Shown: piece by piece, positions 48,571-60,790 of the stretch | How the letters are laid out: each line of letters starts with the position of its first letter | Position numbering within the stretch: the first letter of the stretch is position 1 | Assembly: GCA_039619475.1 (NCBI GenBank) | Contig: CM077116.1 | Coordinates: forward strand, 254,983,440-255,047,439 | DNA length: 64,000 nt | Source of the DNA: Icerya purchasi | Lineage: Eukaryota; Arthropoda; Insecta; Hemiptera; Monophlebidae | Reading direction: 5' to 3' | Notes under the pieces: model-generated | The model's input: only the letters and a program-made list of their open reading frames with translations | What the model was told of the DNA's origin: nothing | The model's database searches: none | Translations under genes and position numbers: made by a program

Positions 48571-49724
48571 ACTTAACCTACTTGAATGATTATTAAATTG
48601 TAAACGATTTAAAATTTTAATTAATTTAAAATTGTTTTATATAAATTGGAAAAAACATTAATTCAATTTGCTTCAAATATACATGTGTTATAAATCTTTT
48701 AGTAGTCGTACAGTTAGCACAAGAAATATTTAGTTACTTAAAAAGTGTAGATAAAGAACTTTTTTAATTGAATAAAAAGGCTGAAGATGTAATTCTTCAG
48801 TTAGGAGTTTTCTTTAAATACCTAGAATAGTAAATATACAATATTTCTAATTTAATTTGGAATTTGTAACAGCTGAAGAATACTACTCCATAAACAATAC
48901 TTGTACTGTTTCTTAATAAAATATTGGGTCATTGAAAGATAGATTTTTATGACGCAAAAAAGTTTTTATATGCTTGATGATATATTATCAATCAATACAA
49001 TTAATAAATTACTTTAAGTCTTTTTACAAGTTATATATTTCAAAGTATAAACATTTTTCTTATAATTTTAGCAACAATATCAGCCACATATTTTTCTAGG
49101 TCTTTTTTAACCATAAGGAAATGCGAAGTTATTTTTAGAATAGAACTGAGTTTGTTAATATTTTTTTTGTTCCCCATTCCAGATATAACCAGTGGGGCAA
49201 GTTTATTTTTTTTTTTTTTTGTAATCTGTGTACAATCTATTATAGTGTACTTATGAGCATAAGTTATAGTTACAAAGTCTTTGTGTGTAAGTGTAGTGTG
49301 TACTTAGTAATAAACACAGATTCTCTTTCATATAACATATAGGTTATGAGGAAATATAATGTAGGTGTTAATTCATGTTTGCAAGGGTGATATGTATACT
49401 TAGTCACGACTTGCCACTATGTTTGAGATATTAAGTTGCTTATAGTTAGTATAATGTTTGCTTTAATATTATAGTTATATTTATCGATATATACATACTT
49501 AATTATAACATTGCTTTTGGGAATTAAATACAAAATTTTTTTATATTTAGTTATATATATTATATTAAGTTAAGTAATATATTGAGTGAAATATTATAAT
49601 TATTACAATGAAAGTATTCTGGTATAACATTTGTATTCCTTATTTATTAATGTATATTTTACATGTAAGAGGTTTGATCATATGACATATGAGTTAGTGA
49701 TGATTTTTTTTTTTTTTATTCATT
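48571..49724. other. AT-rich spacer with a poly(T) run
   Basis: No gene recognised. T runs near 49.21 kb and at 49704-49717 could be poly(A) tails of minus-strand retroposed sequence; the second directly follows the ORF1 remnant. Confidence 0.45.
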
Positions 49725-50653
49725 GCATCATGAAAGAACCTCTATTATTAATTACTATGTTATTAAAGACACAGTTGCTACAGCATCCTTCTTCATTTAC
49801 TTTTTCAGCAAATTGGATGTATGATGTTTCTGTTTTGCAGTATTTAGCAAGATGACCAAATTTATTGCACTTATCGTATCTCCTAGCTGAAACTGAATCC
49901 TTAAATATAAGACTCCCATTTTATTCTTATTCTGAAGTCTGAGGGTAGCATTTCATATTGTTTAGGGTGAAGTCGTAGATACATTCTACTTTTTTTGTTG
50001 ATAGTAACTTCGTTTATAGTAATAGGTTCTAAGCCTGTTTTTAATATAAAATGTTCCTTTATGTCATCTTTTGTTATGTTATTAGTATTGAAGATTACTA
50101 TTGTAGGGTCCAATTTGGATGGAATTGTGATTTTAATATCTTTAATATTGTTTTGTATTTCTTTATTTAAAATATCTTGGTCTTTTTTATTATCAGTAAT
50201 TATTATTGCCGTATTGCTGTTTAATTTTTTAAAAGACGCTGCATTTACATTTAATTTGTTAGGACATACTTTTTGTTTAAGCTCCTTATGGAATTGTTCA
50301 ATGTCCTTATAAGCTTTTATTATTAATTTGTTTACTGGTTTTGATACTGGTTTATTAATAGCCTTATCTCTATAACTGGGCTTATTGATTATGCCAGGAT
50401 TATGATCTTTGTGTAGGACACTTTTAATAACATCTTCAATCTGATTTTTTTTTGTTAAAATGATTTTATCTTTTTCAGACAGATTTCCAATTAATTCAAT
50501 TATTAGTACGTCTATTTTTTCAGTACTTGCTGCAATTATATCTTTTTGTTGCTTGGTAGTACTTTTGAATACTTTGGAGAGGATTTGTGAATTTATGATT
50601 TGGCTTAATTTAGAGATTTCAGAAATTAAATCTCTTTCTTTAATAAAATTCAT
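49725..50653 (-). pseudogene. LINE ORF1 (gag-like) with broken zinc knuckles
   Basis: The longest frame in the window: 250 codons from the ATG at 50653 to a TAA near 49901. Coding similarity continues in another frame to about 49725. The N-terminal half is Lys/Ile-rich and helical (ISEISKLSQIINSQ ... IKAYKDIEQFHKELKQK). The second half, DPTIVIFNTNNITKDDIKEH, TINEVTINKKSRMYLRLHPK and DFRIRIKWESYI, has the RRM-like layout of R1/jockey-type ORF1 upstream of CCHC knuckles. After the frameshift comes a knuckle with first Cys changed to Tyr (YDKCNKFGHLAKYC) and a second with two Cys lost (Y-x-x-F). In the family ORF1p binds element RNA. A 14-nt A tract follows at once instead of ORF2. Confidence 0.7.
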
Positions 50654-50960
50654 ACTGCTATAGTAAAATAATATCTTACAATATATTATATAGTATTTAC
50701 CTAATTACAATAACTAAAGAAGAATCTTCAGGCTTCAACAGCCTCACAAAAACACGTTGGCAGCTGCTGCGACTAAGTTGCCGGCAGCCGGTAAACACTT
50801 GCGTCCGGGTACTCGCTCCAGCAGCACTCGTGCGAGTGGCACTCGCCCAAAGAGCTCGTCCGAGTAGGACCAGGCCGAGTTGCATACGTTAATGTTTAAT
50901 CGATAAATCGGAGATGCCGGTCATTGTCCAAAGAGAAACAAATCCAAAAAAGAATAAAAT
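50654..50960 (-). promoter_or_regulatory. GC-rich leader upstream of LINE ORF1 with a CGAGT cluster
   Basis: Directly upstream of the ORF1 start, 50740-50890 is the most GC-rich patch of the region. It holds six copies of ACTCG or its complement CGAGT within about 75 bp (50808-50880). Position suggests the 5' untranslated region and internal promoter of the element; the clustered motif could bind a host factor. A non-LTR element 5' end is inferred, not shown. Confidence 0.35.
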
Positions 50961-51337
50961 ATTATCTATTCGAAATGTAACGTCCAAAGCAACAAATCGG
51001 AGTAATTAATTGTAAATTATGAGAAAAGAGATAGCACGAACTTAAATAGCACTGCTGCACTAGGAAACAGGAAGTGAAATTAACACTTTTTGAATACACA
51101 CAACAAAATAAGTGTCCTTTTTCACAACTAAAAATTAATTTGAAACACGAGCAAAATAAGCACTGTAAACATCCGACATATTTATTAGCTTTCGAGTTTG
51201 TTAATATTAGTAAATTAATATCTTCAGAGATTAGGAAAGCAATTGTATTCATTATATGTCAAGATATATCTAATATCTTTAAACGAGCAATTCTTGTATA
51301 TACATATATATATACATATATATATATGTATATATAA
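50961..51337. other. AT-rich spacer ending in a TATACA array
   Basis: No gene recognised. A TATA/TACATA compound array occupies about 51297-51336. Confidence 0.5.
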
Positions 51338-51811
51338 CTTTATTTCGCGTATCTCGGAAACGGCTCTAACGATTTGGATGAAATTTGCACACTAGGGGTA
51401 TTCTGGTCCAATAAATCGATCTGTCAAGGTCTAATCCACGGCAAAATTCGGTTTCGCGAGTTTTGAATGGATTTAATGTTTTCAGTATGATACGAATCAG
51501 GGTTGGTGGCGCGATCTTTCAACGACGATCTAATAGATAATTTGTTCTGCCTTTAGTATTACTTTTTGATTTTCGAACGTCGTCGATTATCAGCTCTAGT
51601 AGTGGCTTTGTGTACATGATGGTGGCGTCAATACTGGTAGGGTAAAATACAACATATGGTAAGCAAAACAAGCGAGCGCGTAATTCCAGATACCTGGAAA
51701 CAACGAGGAACGAGTAGACAAAAAAAGGCATCGGTCTTGGCTCTCAGCCGATCAGTGAGCGGTCACATAATGGCGGTTCGAAAATCATGTGCTACGCATG
51801 CAGTAAAAAGA
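51338..51811. repeat. Higher-complexity block between two TA arrays
   Basis: About 474 bp with clearly higher GC than its surroundings, bounded on the left by a TATACA array (51297-51336) and on the right by (TA)n (51811-51836). It begins TTTCGCGTATCTCGGAAACG. Frames are interrupted. The sharp edges at microsatellites resemble an inserted repeat, but I cannot assign a family. Confidence 0.4.
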
Positions 51812-51836
51812 TATATATATATATATATATATATAA

Positions 51837-54800
51837 CAAAAAAAAAACATAAACGAATCGTAAATATCGTAACAAAGAGCTCGTTTTTTATTTTTTTTGT
51901 ATTAATTTTATATTTCAAAAAGAAAAAAAACTGTTTTTTAAAAGCTACTAAATAAAAAAAAAGAAGAAAATTGGTTAATAAACAAAGGAGGACTTTGCCT
52001 ATTTCTATACAGATATTAAATGTTTTGTGTATTTTGTTTGTGAAAGTGAATTACTGAGAATATGTTGTGCACATTAAAAAAACCCTTATATACAGTATAC
52101 CCTTATTATATTTCGCAGTGATTTAGTCGGAAATTATTTCCAATTGGTTGAAAAACAGCTAATCACAGGTAAAATTACAAGACGCTTTTCATTTGTTTTT
52201 ATAACGAATAAACCGATGGATAAAGCTGACAACCCTATATACCTAAAATATAATTTTTCTAAAAAAAAACGCATAGAAATATACTCATAAAAATCAACGT
52301 GTGCAGTCACTGAAAACATTTTCCAACCATCCGAAAAGCGAATTCGAAGGACCTCTACATTTTTGTTGCGTTCAGTATTTGTTTTTGAACACGTTAATGC
52401 AAATAGTGTTATAGGTGTTGTTTGGTTGAAAATTAAAATACACGTTGTCATGAGCCTACTATTGAGTAACCTAGATAAAATTATGATTTTGCGTTTGGAA
52501 TTCTGGTTTTACTATGCTGTGGGAAATGAAAAACATGATTGAAATTTTATATTGTTATCTTATTTATTTTAGATCTACACACGGTATAGTATTTCGTATA
52601 TATATATTTCTCGAGTAATATTCGAACCGAGTAAAGTAACGTAGTTGATTAAATGGTTCGAACGGTTGGAAAGTTAGAATCTTATTCCGATGCCGCACCA
52701 ACACAATTAAAGTATAACGTAAATTAACAAAGGCTAGAGGCAGAGATACTGCCCGACTGAAGCGACGTAATTTTGGCAAAATTACGCGTATGATATGAAT
52801 GATGTGTCGGTGCGACTGATCGGGCAGTACCGACAGCTGATAGACTACCGGGGTTTTAGCGACTCTTTCGGTTGTTCTGTGATTAATCCGTTGAGAATAA
52901 GTTTGCTATACACAATACCGTTGTCGAAGCGATTGCGTGATCGGCGGACTCGCATCAATGTTCGAATTAAATTTATTGTCCGTCGTCATAATAATTAATA
53001 CGCTTCGAAGAATTTTTTAAATATTTTTATGTTTTGCCGTTGTTTATCTGTGTAAGATATCTCGATCACCTGCTTTTTGTTCCGAAGTACTCTAGTCACC
53101 GAGTAACTAGGCGTTATCTAATTGTGTGTGAATATATATTTTAATTTATTAACAATTTGAATTTATTCGTGTCTATTACCCGACCCATAACGCAAGCCTC
53201 CAGGCGAGGTTGATAGTTGGGAGGACACGGCGGCCCAGACCGTTGTGAGATAGCTATTACTTTAGCTTGAGTGGTTTCTCCATCCTTTTTCTGGATACAG
53301 TCGTGATACTAGAGGAATTTGGAGAAGCCAGAGTCACGAGCTATCAGAATTGAGCACATGATAATGTTTACATATAGAAACTGTCAAATACCTTTTAATA
53401 CACACACAAACATATAAAGTAGGGGATAACTGTATGTTATTTTTATCTATATTTCGAATGCTCAACCATTTCTGATTAACTCTTCAGAAATGAGCAAGTA
53501 CAACGAGGGGGTAATAAAAATTATAGCATCCCCGAAGTTATAGCATTATCTTTTATTAAATGAAAATCGATCATTTTCAAAAAAACTGCGATGGTTCGAT
53601 TTTAAATTATTTCTTAAATGTGAAATTCATCATTTAAATACATATGTTTTTAAGTTATTTTATTTCCCTTTCGCTATATTTTGTTGAAGTAAATAGCAAA
53701 TTTTATTGTAATTTTGTTATATATCAGTATATTAATAATTTAAAAAAGCATGAATTTCAAAATTAGTTTTAGATTCGTGCAAAGTCTTCCTTCTTCAATA
53801 ACTTGACATAAAAAGTAGAACTGTATACATAAAATAATTAGCACAACAAACAAATTATGATTAAATTGTAACTTTCCAATCTTTGAAACAATAAACTTTC
53901 TAATTAATATAACTAAATTATTAAAATGGTATTTTTCGGATTTTATATTTTTATCGTAAACATAAATGAAAACAGCAATAAATAAATAATATAAATAAAA
54001 ACTACTTAGTAAATACGCAACTGAAAAAAAATAAATAAATTAATAACAAAAATAATTAAAAATAAATAAAATATTATGGTACAAAAAATTAATATTCATA
54101 AATTTAATAATACTGACAAAATGATAATTTATAAGTAATACAAATTATTTGATATGGATTGTATATAAATATTATGTTTCAAAAACATTTACAAATTCAT
54201 ATTCTCACTAATTAATAGGGGATACACTTTAATCAGAGAAGATTTTAAAAAATGAGTACATCAATTTTTTGAAATTTTCTTAATTATATATATATATATG
54301 TATATACGGGCGTGTGTGTGTATGAGAGTGTAAGCAGGATATTTTATACATATACAGAGGGACCCATATTAGCCAAAATAAATACAATTTACACATTTCT
54401 AATATATCTAATAAATATAAAGCTTAATTACATAAAATGCATTATTTATTGCAATATTAACACAATATCACACACTATGCTTGGGTATGTCAAGTTCAAG
54501 GTAAATCCTTTGGTTCGTTAACTTTCTACATACACATATATCTGTAAGTATAAAATATGTAAATTACACGTGATATAACTATATTTGTGTAAGATAAATG
54601 CAGAAAAAATTTGAAGAAGGTTTTTTTACCTGAATTCCATTGTATGTTTCGAGATGAGTTTAATTATAGTTTTCACCTTTCAGTTTTAACAGAACAGGAT
54701 GAATATAACTTGATACAATCTTTCTGAGATTGACCATTTCTAGCCGCGTCCACGTATCGATAGAATCTAATCACTGCCACATTTGTGTGGATAGGTCTTT

Positions 54801-55202
54801 CCAGTTCATTTGGATCTCTATAAAAATAAGTACGTTTATTTACTTTACGTAACCGAGTTTAACAGAATTGTCATTACATTTAATTTACGTGTATCATCAG
54901 CACACACGTTACATAAGTTGTACTCCTTACAGCGGGGTCATCAAATAATTCCAGGATTTCAAGAAAATTTCTGAAATTATTAAATTTTAAATTTCTATGT
55001 AAAATAGCACCATTTTATTTTTTGAAAAATAGCAAACAAACAGAAAAATAAAATTAAAAAAAAAAAAATATGTTTCTATAATACATGTAAATTAGTTTGG
55101 TCTCATTTCGGCTAAAATTTAGATTTGGTTCATTCAACAAATGAAAAAAAAAAAAAAAACGGGCATGCGTAGACACGTTTATAGCAGGACGTGATAAAAA
55201 TG
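51837..55202. other. Intergenic DNA, no gene recognised
   Basis: The 52.56-53.35 kb part has higher sequence complexity but only short frames. It contains a nested palindrome: ACTGCCCGA at 52750 paired with its complement at 52821, around the near-perfect GTAATTTTGGCAAAATTAC. 53.4-55.1 kb is AT-rich with (TA)n near 54.29 kb. Confidence 0.5.
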
Positions 55203-55650
55203 GAAAATGAAGAACTAAAAAAGCAAATAAAACAAGTGAATTCTAAAGTTGAAAAACTATTAGAAGGAATTCATCGAAAATAACGAGAAATCAAACAACT
55301 CGGGGTAATTAAATATGATTTAAAACAATATTCTAGACAAGAGAACATATCATGGGGTGTAACGGGAAAAGAAGACAAAAATGTTTAAAAATTAGTTTTA
55401 ACAGTGATCGCTAAGAATGGAATAAAACAAAACAGTAGATTGTATACAAGTGACATACCGAATACTTAGTAAAAATGTAAATAAACTAAAACTAATTATT
55501 GCCCGAATCGGAAGCCTAAAAGCAGATCAAGTATTAAAAAACCGGAAAACAAAAATAATAAATGGAAAAATAGTAAAAAATGATTTGTTTGACCGAGTGA
55601 TTTACATAAGTAAAAATGCGGCTGTCTGTAACGAAAAATTATTCTAAACG
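55203..55650 (+). pseudogene. LINE ORF1 remnant of the coiled-coil type
   Basis: From the ATG at 55202 the translation is MENEELKKQIKQVNSKVEKL with a heptad-like pattern, then DLKQYSRQENISWGVTGKED (usual DLEQYSRR-x-N), then, after stops and a frame change, ARIGSLKADQVLKNRK and KIVKNDLFDRVIYISKNAAV. This order (coiled coil, DLEQYSRR-type RRM, KADQVLKN-like and a C-terminal basic domain) is that of L1/CR1-like ORF1 proteins. It differs in type from the ORF1 at 50 kb. At least three stops make it non-functional. No ORF2 follows. Confidence 0.6.
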
Positions 55651-58600
55651 CAAAAAAAAAGAGCAAAAGGACTGAATTATAACAATGTACAGTTTTGAAG
55701 TGGTCATATTCGTGTAAAGAAATTGAATAGAACTAATAAAACTTTATTATGATTAGTAAACTTGTAAGTATACACAAAAAACAAATGTTATACGTTTATA
55801 AGCTATCAAGAAAATGAAAAAACACAAATGAAGTTCCTTTTATTTTAAAAATGAAAGTGCACAGTAATACAATAGAAATACTTGTTTCAAATGAATGCAA
55901 TATGAAAACAGCGACTAAATTACTGAATTAAACTATACTAATTTGACATTAACCTATTTTGAATTAAATTTATTTTCTCATCTATTCTTTTATAATTAGA
56001 ATGTTACGGTTTAGATTTGACACCGTTTAATAACTGACCCGTTAACAGTCTTCTTGATGAATCCGTTTTATAATTAATATTAAATTAAAAATTGATGCGT
56101 ATATTTCTGCGTCAATTTAATTTTTTTTTTTTTAGTAAATGATACATCCGTTATTATATACTAAAGTGATTCAAAATTTTTGTTTTGTCGCAAGTGACAA
56201 TTTAAAAGAACATTTACGATTGAAGAACAGTTTCCTTTAGTGTAATAATGCACACAAGACTGGCCTGAAACTACTGCAGATTGCCTCTTTATAGTAGACT
56301 AATATAAACTAGCCGGTGCACAGATGCGAAGATTTATCGCACGTTGAAAAAGGAATAATCAGATCTGATGGAGTTCTTTTTGTTCCTTTCAAGAAGTTTT
56401 GCACTAATTCTTTTCCTGCGCTGGCATCAAGCAATAGCAATTATGACACCGTGCGACCAAAAATCGCATTTGTGCACTTTTCAGTTATATTATTTGTCAA
56501 GCGCTCCTGTTTCTCTAACCGCTTTTTTACTTCTTTTTTTTTTTTTTTTTGTCCCTACGGAACTGTCCATGCTGTCAAATTAATTTTTTCCAATTATTAT
56601 TATTATTTCTTTCTTTCATGCCATTTCATTTTTAGACGAAATAGCAATCCGGCGAAATGGGAAGTTATATCAATTTTAGATAAAATAAAAAAAAATTCTG
56701 TTAATTTCTAGATAAGCCGTGGCCAACAGTTACTATGTGTATAAATGAAAGTTGAAAAATGTCTTTTTCTGTCTATCTGTGCGTGCTAATTTAAACTATC
56801 GAACCGATTTTGTTCCGCACTAACATCAGAAAACTACTAACAGTGCCTGGCGAACAAAACGCAATAATCAAGCAGATCATTCAACTATTACTCGACATTG
56901 ACGAAGCCATTTTACACATTAAACATTTTTCTCTGCACGCCAAAATAGTAGATTCCCAAATTTCTATTCGTAAGCTAAAAACTGTCGTCTCTTTAGCCAA
57001 GTTTTTTTTTTTTTTTTTTTTTTTAAATAAACCGTATATTAAGAAAATAAGTGTATAAAGGTGCAGAGGACTGTGTGTGTATTGTAACTATGAACTCAAG
57101 CTAACAGTCTAGGATTAATGAAAAAATGAAAACGAAAAATAAAAAAAAAAAAAAAAAAAAAAAAAAGAGTTGTGTGTGAGAGGTCCTTTGCAAAAGTGTA
57201 CTTATAGATAAATTGTGGGTATTAGTCAGGATGATAAAGAACATAGTCCCAACTATTACCAAGAAAATTTTAATTGCTATATTACATTCTTAGTTAAATT
57301 AACTGTAATAATAAGAAAGGTAAAAAATACTGTAGCCGTAATGTACGAAAATAAAAGTTGTTGGGATAACGTTTGATTTAGTGCATACGTGAGAATTGTA
57401 ATTCTATACTATAATAAGCTACTAATATTTAATCAAAAAGAAATTAACGACTTGAATGAAACAAAACTTAATGGCTATCACTGAATTACAATTCTTTAGC
57501 CAAGTTACTCTACGCTACTAGAAAAATACTGTCAGACGGCCTCTTTTTTTTTAAATTTGCTTTGATACTTGCCCGCATGATTAGAAGTATCAGAGAATTC
57601 GCCACTGATATATATATATATATAGATTTACTGATAATTATAAAATTAAACTCACTGAGATTTTTTTCTGTAGTAAAACGTCGTGCTTTTTCTTGAAAAA
57701 TTAAAGTTGTTTTTCTAAATGTAAGTAAAATATCAGTAACTTTTTTTCTTAGATGCATCAAAAGGCTTCTCTAATTCTAAAATATTTGTATTTTTATTTC
57801 GCAATACTACCGGGACTTAATATATAAATTTCGTCAGGAAAACTAATCAGAAAATTGTACGAGCTCCGAATTATTTTCAGTCAAAATTTCTCCATACAGA
57901 AAATCCTGAAAAGAGAAACAGCCTTTGTGCAGCTCAGTATTTTCAGCGTATACTCTTACATGTTCTCGTTTACTGGCGAGCAATTCACCATCTTCGTGTA
58001 ACATCTGCTAGAGTCGCTACCGATTGTGCTTACCTATTGTTTGAAAGCAGCAAATTTCGATGTGGTAATCTAGTGAAACACGTTTAACTGAGCTTCTGGA
58101 AAATGTCACGCGATTAACTTCTTCCGTCATCTGCGTTTCGTTAATATTTTATGTAGCTAAATTACATTTTTAATAAGAATATTTATCGTTTAATCAAAAT
58201 GAATAGTATTTACCATTACAAAAGGCTCAGTAAAATATATGAAATACATTAAACTTATAATTTTGAATTTTATTTATTTAAATTTTTTAATGATTCTCGT
58301 TTAATTATTATTTTGATTAATACGCGTAAACAATGATTTTTTTAAAATCCTGAAGTAGTTTATATTTTACTTATTTTTCCGTCGCAGTTTTTCTTAAAAC
58401 TAGATTACAAATAAGGTAATGATGTTAATTCCATTTCTATCTGTCATATCTACGGGATACTCCATCTTTTTTTTTTTACAGATAAAACAAGAGTATGTTT
58501 TAGAAACGATAGAGATTACGCTGATAGTCAATATTTCATAGGTTTATTAACAACTAGGCAATTGTTTTTTGTTCAATATTTAAAAAAAAATTAGTAAATC

Positions 58601-59929
58601 ATTTTAAAATAAATTAAAAAATCAGAAGACTCTTTGCGTCCGAAACAGATTTTAAAACGATTGTAAAAAGCTAAAAAGAGCTATTAATTTTTCGTATGAC
58701 AAACCACAGTTATCGATCGAAATTGCTATTTGTAATACTCTTTAAGTTGTATTCCGGAATTTTATAATGGTTCAAGTTATTGTAGCTTTGAATCTATTTA
58801 ACCCGAAATGGAAACGGCTAATTTCATTTTTGAAACATTCAGGACGGCAATAAATATGTTCTAGCAGCAAAATATTTGAAAATGGTACATTATGCATTCT
58901 TAAATAGCTTTGAAAAACTGATTATAAAAATTCTAAAATAACAGTCCTGACTACAGAATTTTATCTGTATGCTTTTAGGCAATATTTTTAAAACTGATTT
59001 TACAAAAATGGAACCTACTTAATGATTAAAATACTTTAAACGAATAAAAAATTTCGTATTTGTTAATAACTTTTCATCTTTATGAACAGTTGTGCTTTAA
59101 AAAAAATTTTGAGACTTTACTTTGGAAATTAATACCAGTTATGCAATTTTTTTGGAAATATTGAAAATTTATTACTATAACGTTTCTTTCACATACGACA
59201 GTTTCGGCAATTATTAAAAAAAAAAAATAGCAGCATTTTGTTTACGTATTGGCTGGTAATCAAAGTTATAACATGAAAATATAAGCTGATCTCGAACATC
59301 CGATTAAATGTCTTTTAGAGCCAAACTAAATTTAGTAAGAAATGTCGTGTTTCATACACGACTTGAAAATGAAGTAGTAAAGCACGCGATGAATCAGTTC
59401 GAATATGTTTTTTTTTGTTGTTGTCTTGTTTTTTCTTTTAGAGTAAAAATACCGCAACATTTTAGGCAGATGAAATCGAAGCATTCGAAAAGTAATCTCG
59501 TTAATAATGAAGATGCTCTTGTGTGCTATGCCTGCTTCAAGCGTATGCAATTTTCAACAACTGCAATGACAGCTTTGCTTTTTGTTGATTTTCAAAATAG
59601 ACTGAAATATTATTTCAGCATAAACGATTGGAAACTTCAAATCACTAATTATTAAAAGCCCGAATCTTTGCGTGTAGTACATTGTACTGACTTACATATT
59701 CGGCTAAATTATGCGCTTCGTAAAGAATTGCTTTCTCACTGTGTACAATAGAAAAAGCAATAGCATAATAAAGTAAGAAACTGCGCAACGTTCATTAAGT
59801 AACAGGCCAGTCTACCGCAATTCATTTTTATATTTTTATTCACAAAAATGTATCTCTTCGTTAGTGACTTACGTCAAAAATAGTTACATTCAAAGTTCAG
59901 AAATTTCTTTAATATTTTTTGTTTTGGGC
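55651..59929. other. Intergenic DNA, no gene recognised
   Basis: AT-rich with homopolymer runs (T near 56.53 and 57.01 kb, A near 57.15 kb) and a (TA)n run near 57.61 kb. The 131-codon frame at 56.3 kb, the 82-codon frame at 56.81 kb and the 115-codon frame at 59.3 kb have no recognisable domain; the last has codon-like GC only in part. None is proposed as a gene. Confidence 0.45.
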
Positions 59930-60790
59930 TCACCTACCGACAGCATTGACCTAGAACTACAGTTCATGAAGTTATCCGGGGGGAAAGAAACTCGATTTTA
60001 AGACGATTACAAATTGAGGAAAGGAAGAGACAATTTTAGGGACTGATAGAGGGAGCGAAAGAATGAAAGAGCGGAACATTCGAAAAAAAAAATATGATTG
60101 ACGTCGAAAATTAAACTGCAATCATCCGGGTGGAAAGGACAAAACGGAGAGGAAATAAGAGAAAAACGAAAAAGTGAGGATGGGAAGTAAGTTATGATTA
60201 AAGTGAAAACGACTGATGACAGAAGTGAAAGAACAACGGGGATAAAGTCACGGTACCGTGATCGGGACGGCGGGCTGATCGACAGATAAAAAGAAAAAGG
60301 GAAGGGCGGAAGATCGCTATAGTTTAGAGTGACAGTTTTTGGAGTGGAAATTTATGTTAGTAGCGGAGAATTTAGTAAGAGAATGACCGTTAGGTTCAGC
60401 AAATCGGGCAAACGCATAAGCCTATTCATTGCATTTGCATGACCAGGTACTTACAAGAAATTAACGTGGTTGACATGACAGGAGACAATTGCGAGATTAA
60501 GGTTCGAATAAAGAGAATAATGAGGTCTACCAACGGCAGAGGCGAAGGAGAAGTAATGGCTGGAAGAACACTTTTCGTGTCAGATACAATCAGAAAATTA
60601 TTAGTGTAACTGGAAGAGGAAATACCAATGATATCACGGAGAATAGGCTAGGGATTCAGTAGAAAAAATGAAGCAGAAGGAAGGTAATTTAACAGATTCA
60701 GAATGATCAAGAGAAGAGATAGTAAACGACAGCACCCACTTTAATTTGGGTGCAATGGGCGGACATAACGAATAAATATATTTTTGTAGT
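59930..60790 (-). pseudogene. LINE 3' end with RNase H (family A, copy 3)
   Basis: On the minus strand RNase H motifs appear in order across frameshifts: KVGAAVYYLFS, DHSESVKLPSFCFIFSTESL (catalytic Glu region), FLIVSDTKSVLPAI (catalytic Asp), LVDLIILFIRTLISQLS, then VPGHANAMNE and AYAFARFAEPNGHS. The C-terminal part ISRFHFNHNLLP parallels IIRLRLNHSLLP of the 9.1-kb copy. A 3' piece, TAGGTCAATGCTGTCGG near 59.94 kb (complemented), parallels the 41.09-kb copy. The plus strand therefore looks purine-rich here. RT is absent and there are several frameshifts. Confidence 0.75.

Noticed and set aside
49995..50663. Plus-strand frames of 105 and 67 codons rich in hydrophobic residues
   Set aside because: They are antisense to the LINE ORF1 remnant, whose minus-strand translation has recognisable order.
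53150..53345. Possible LTR end with primer-binding site
   Set aside because: No matching second LTR, no TG...CA boundaries, and no gag/pol similarity in the flanks.
56316..57058. Frames of 131, 71 and 82 codons
   Set aside because: Poly-Phe from T runs inflates them; no domain, no splice or leader context.
59308..59655. 115-codon plus-strand frame with several Cys
   Set aside because: No recognisable motif, a homopolymer-derived Phe/Cys stretch in the middle, and an opposite-strand frame of similar length; expected by chance at this AT content.
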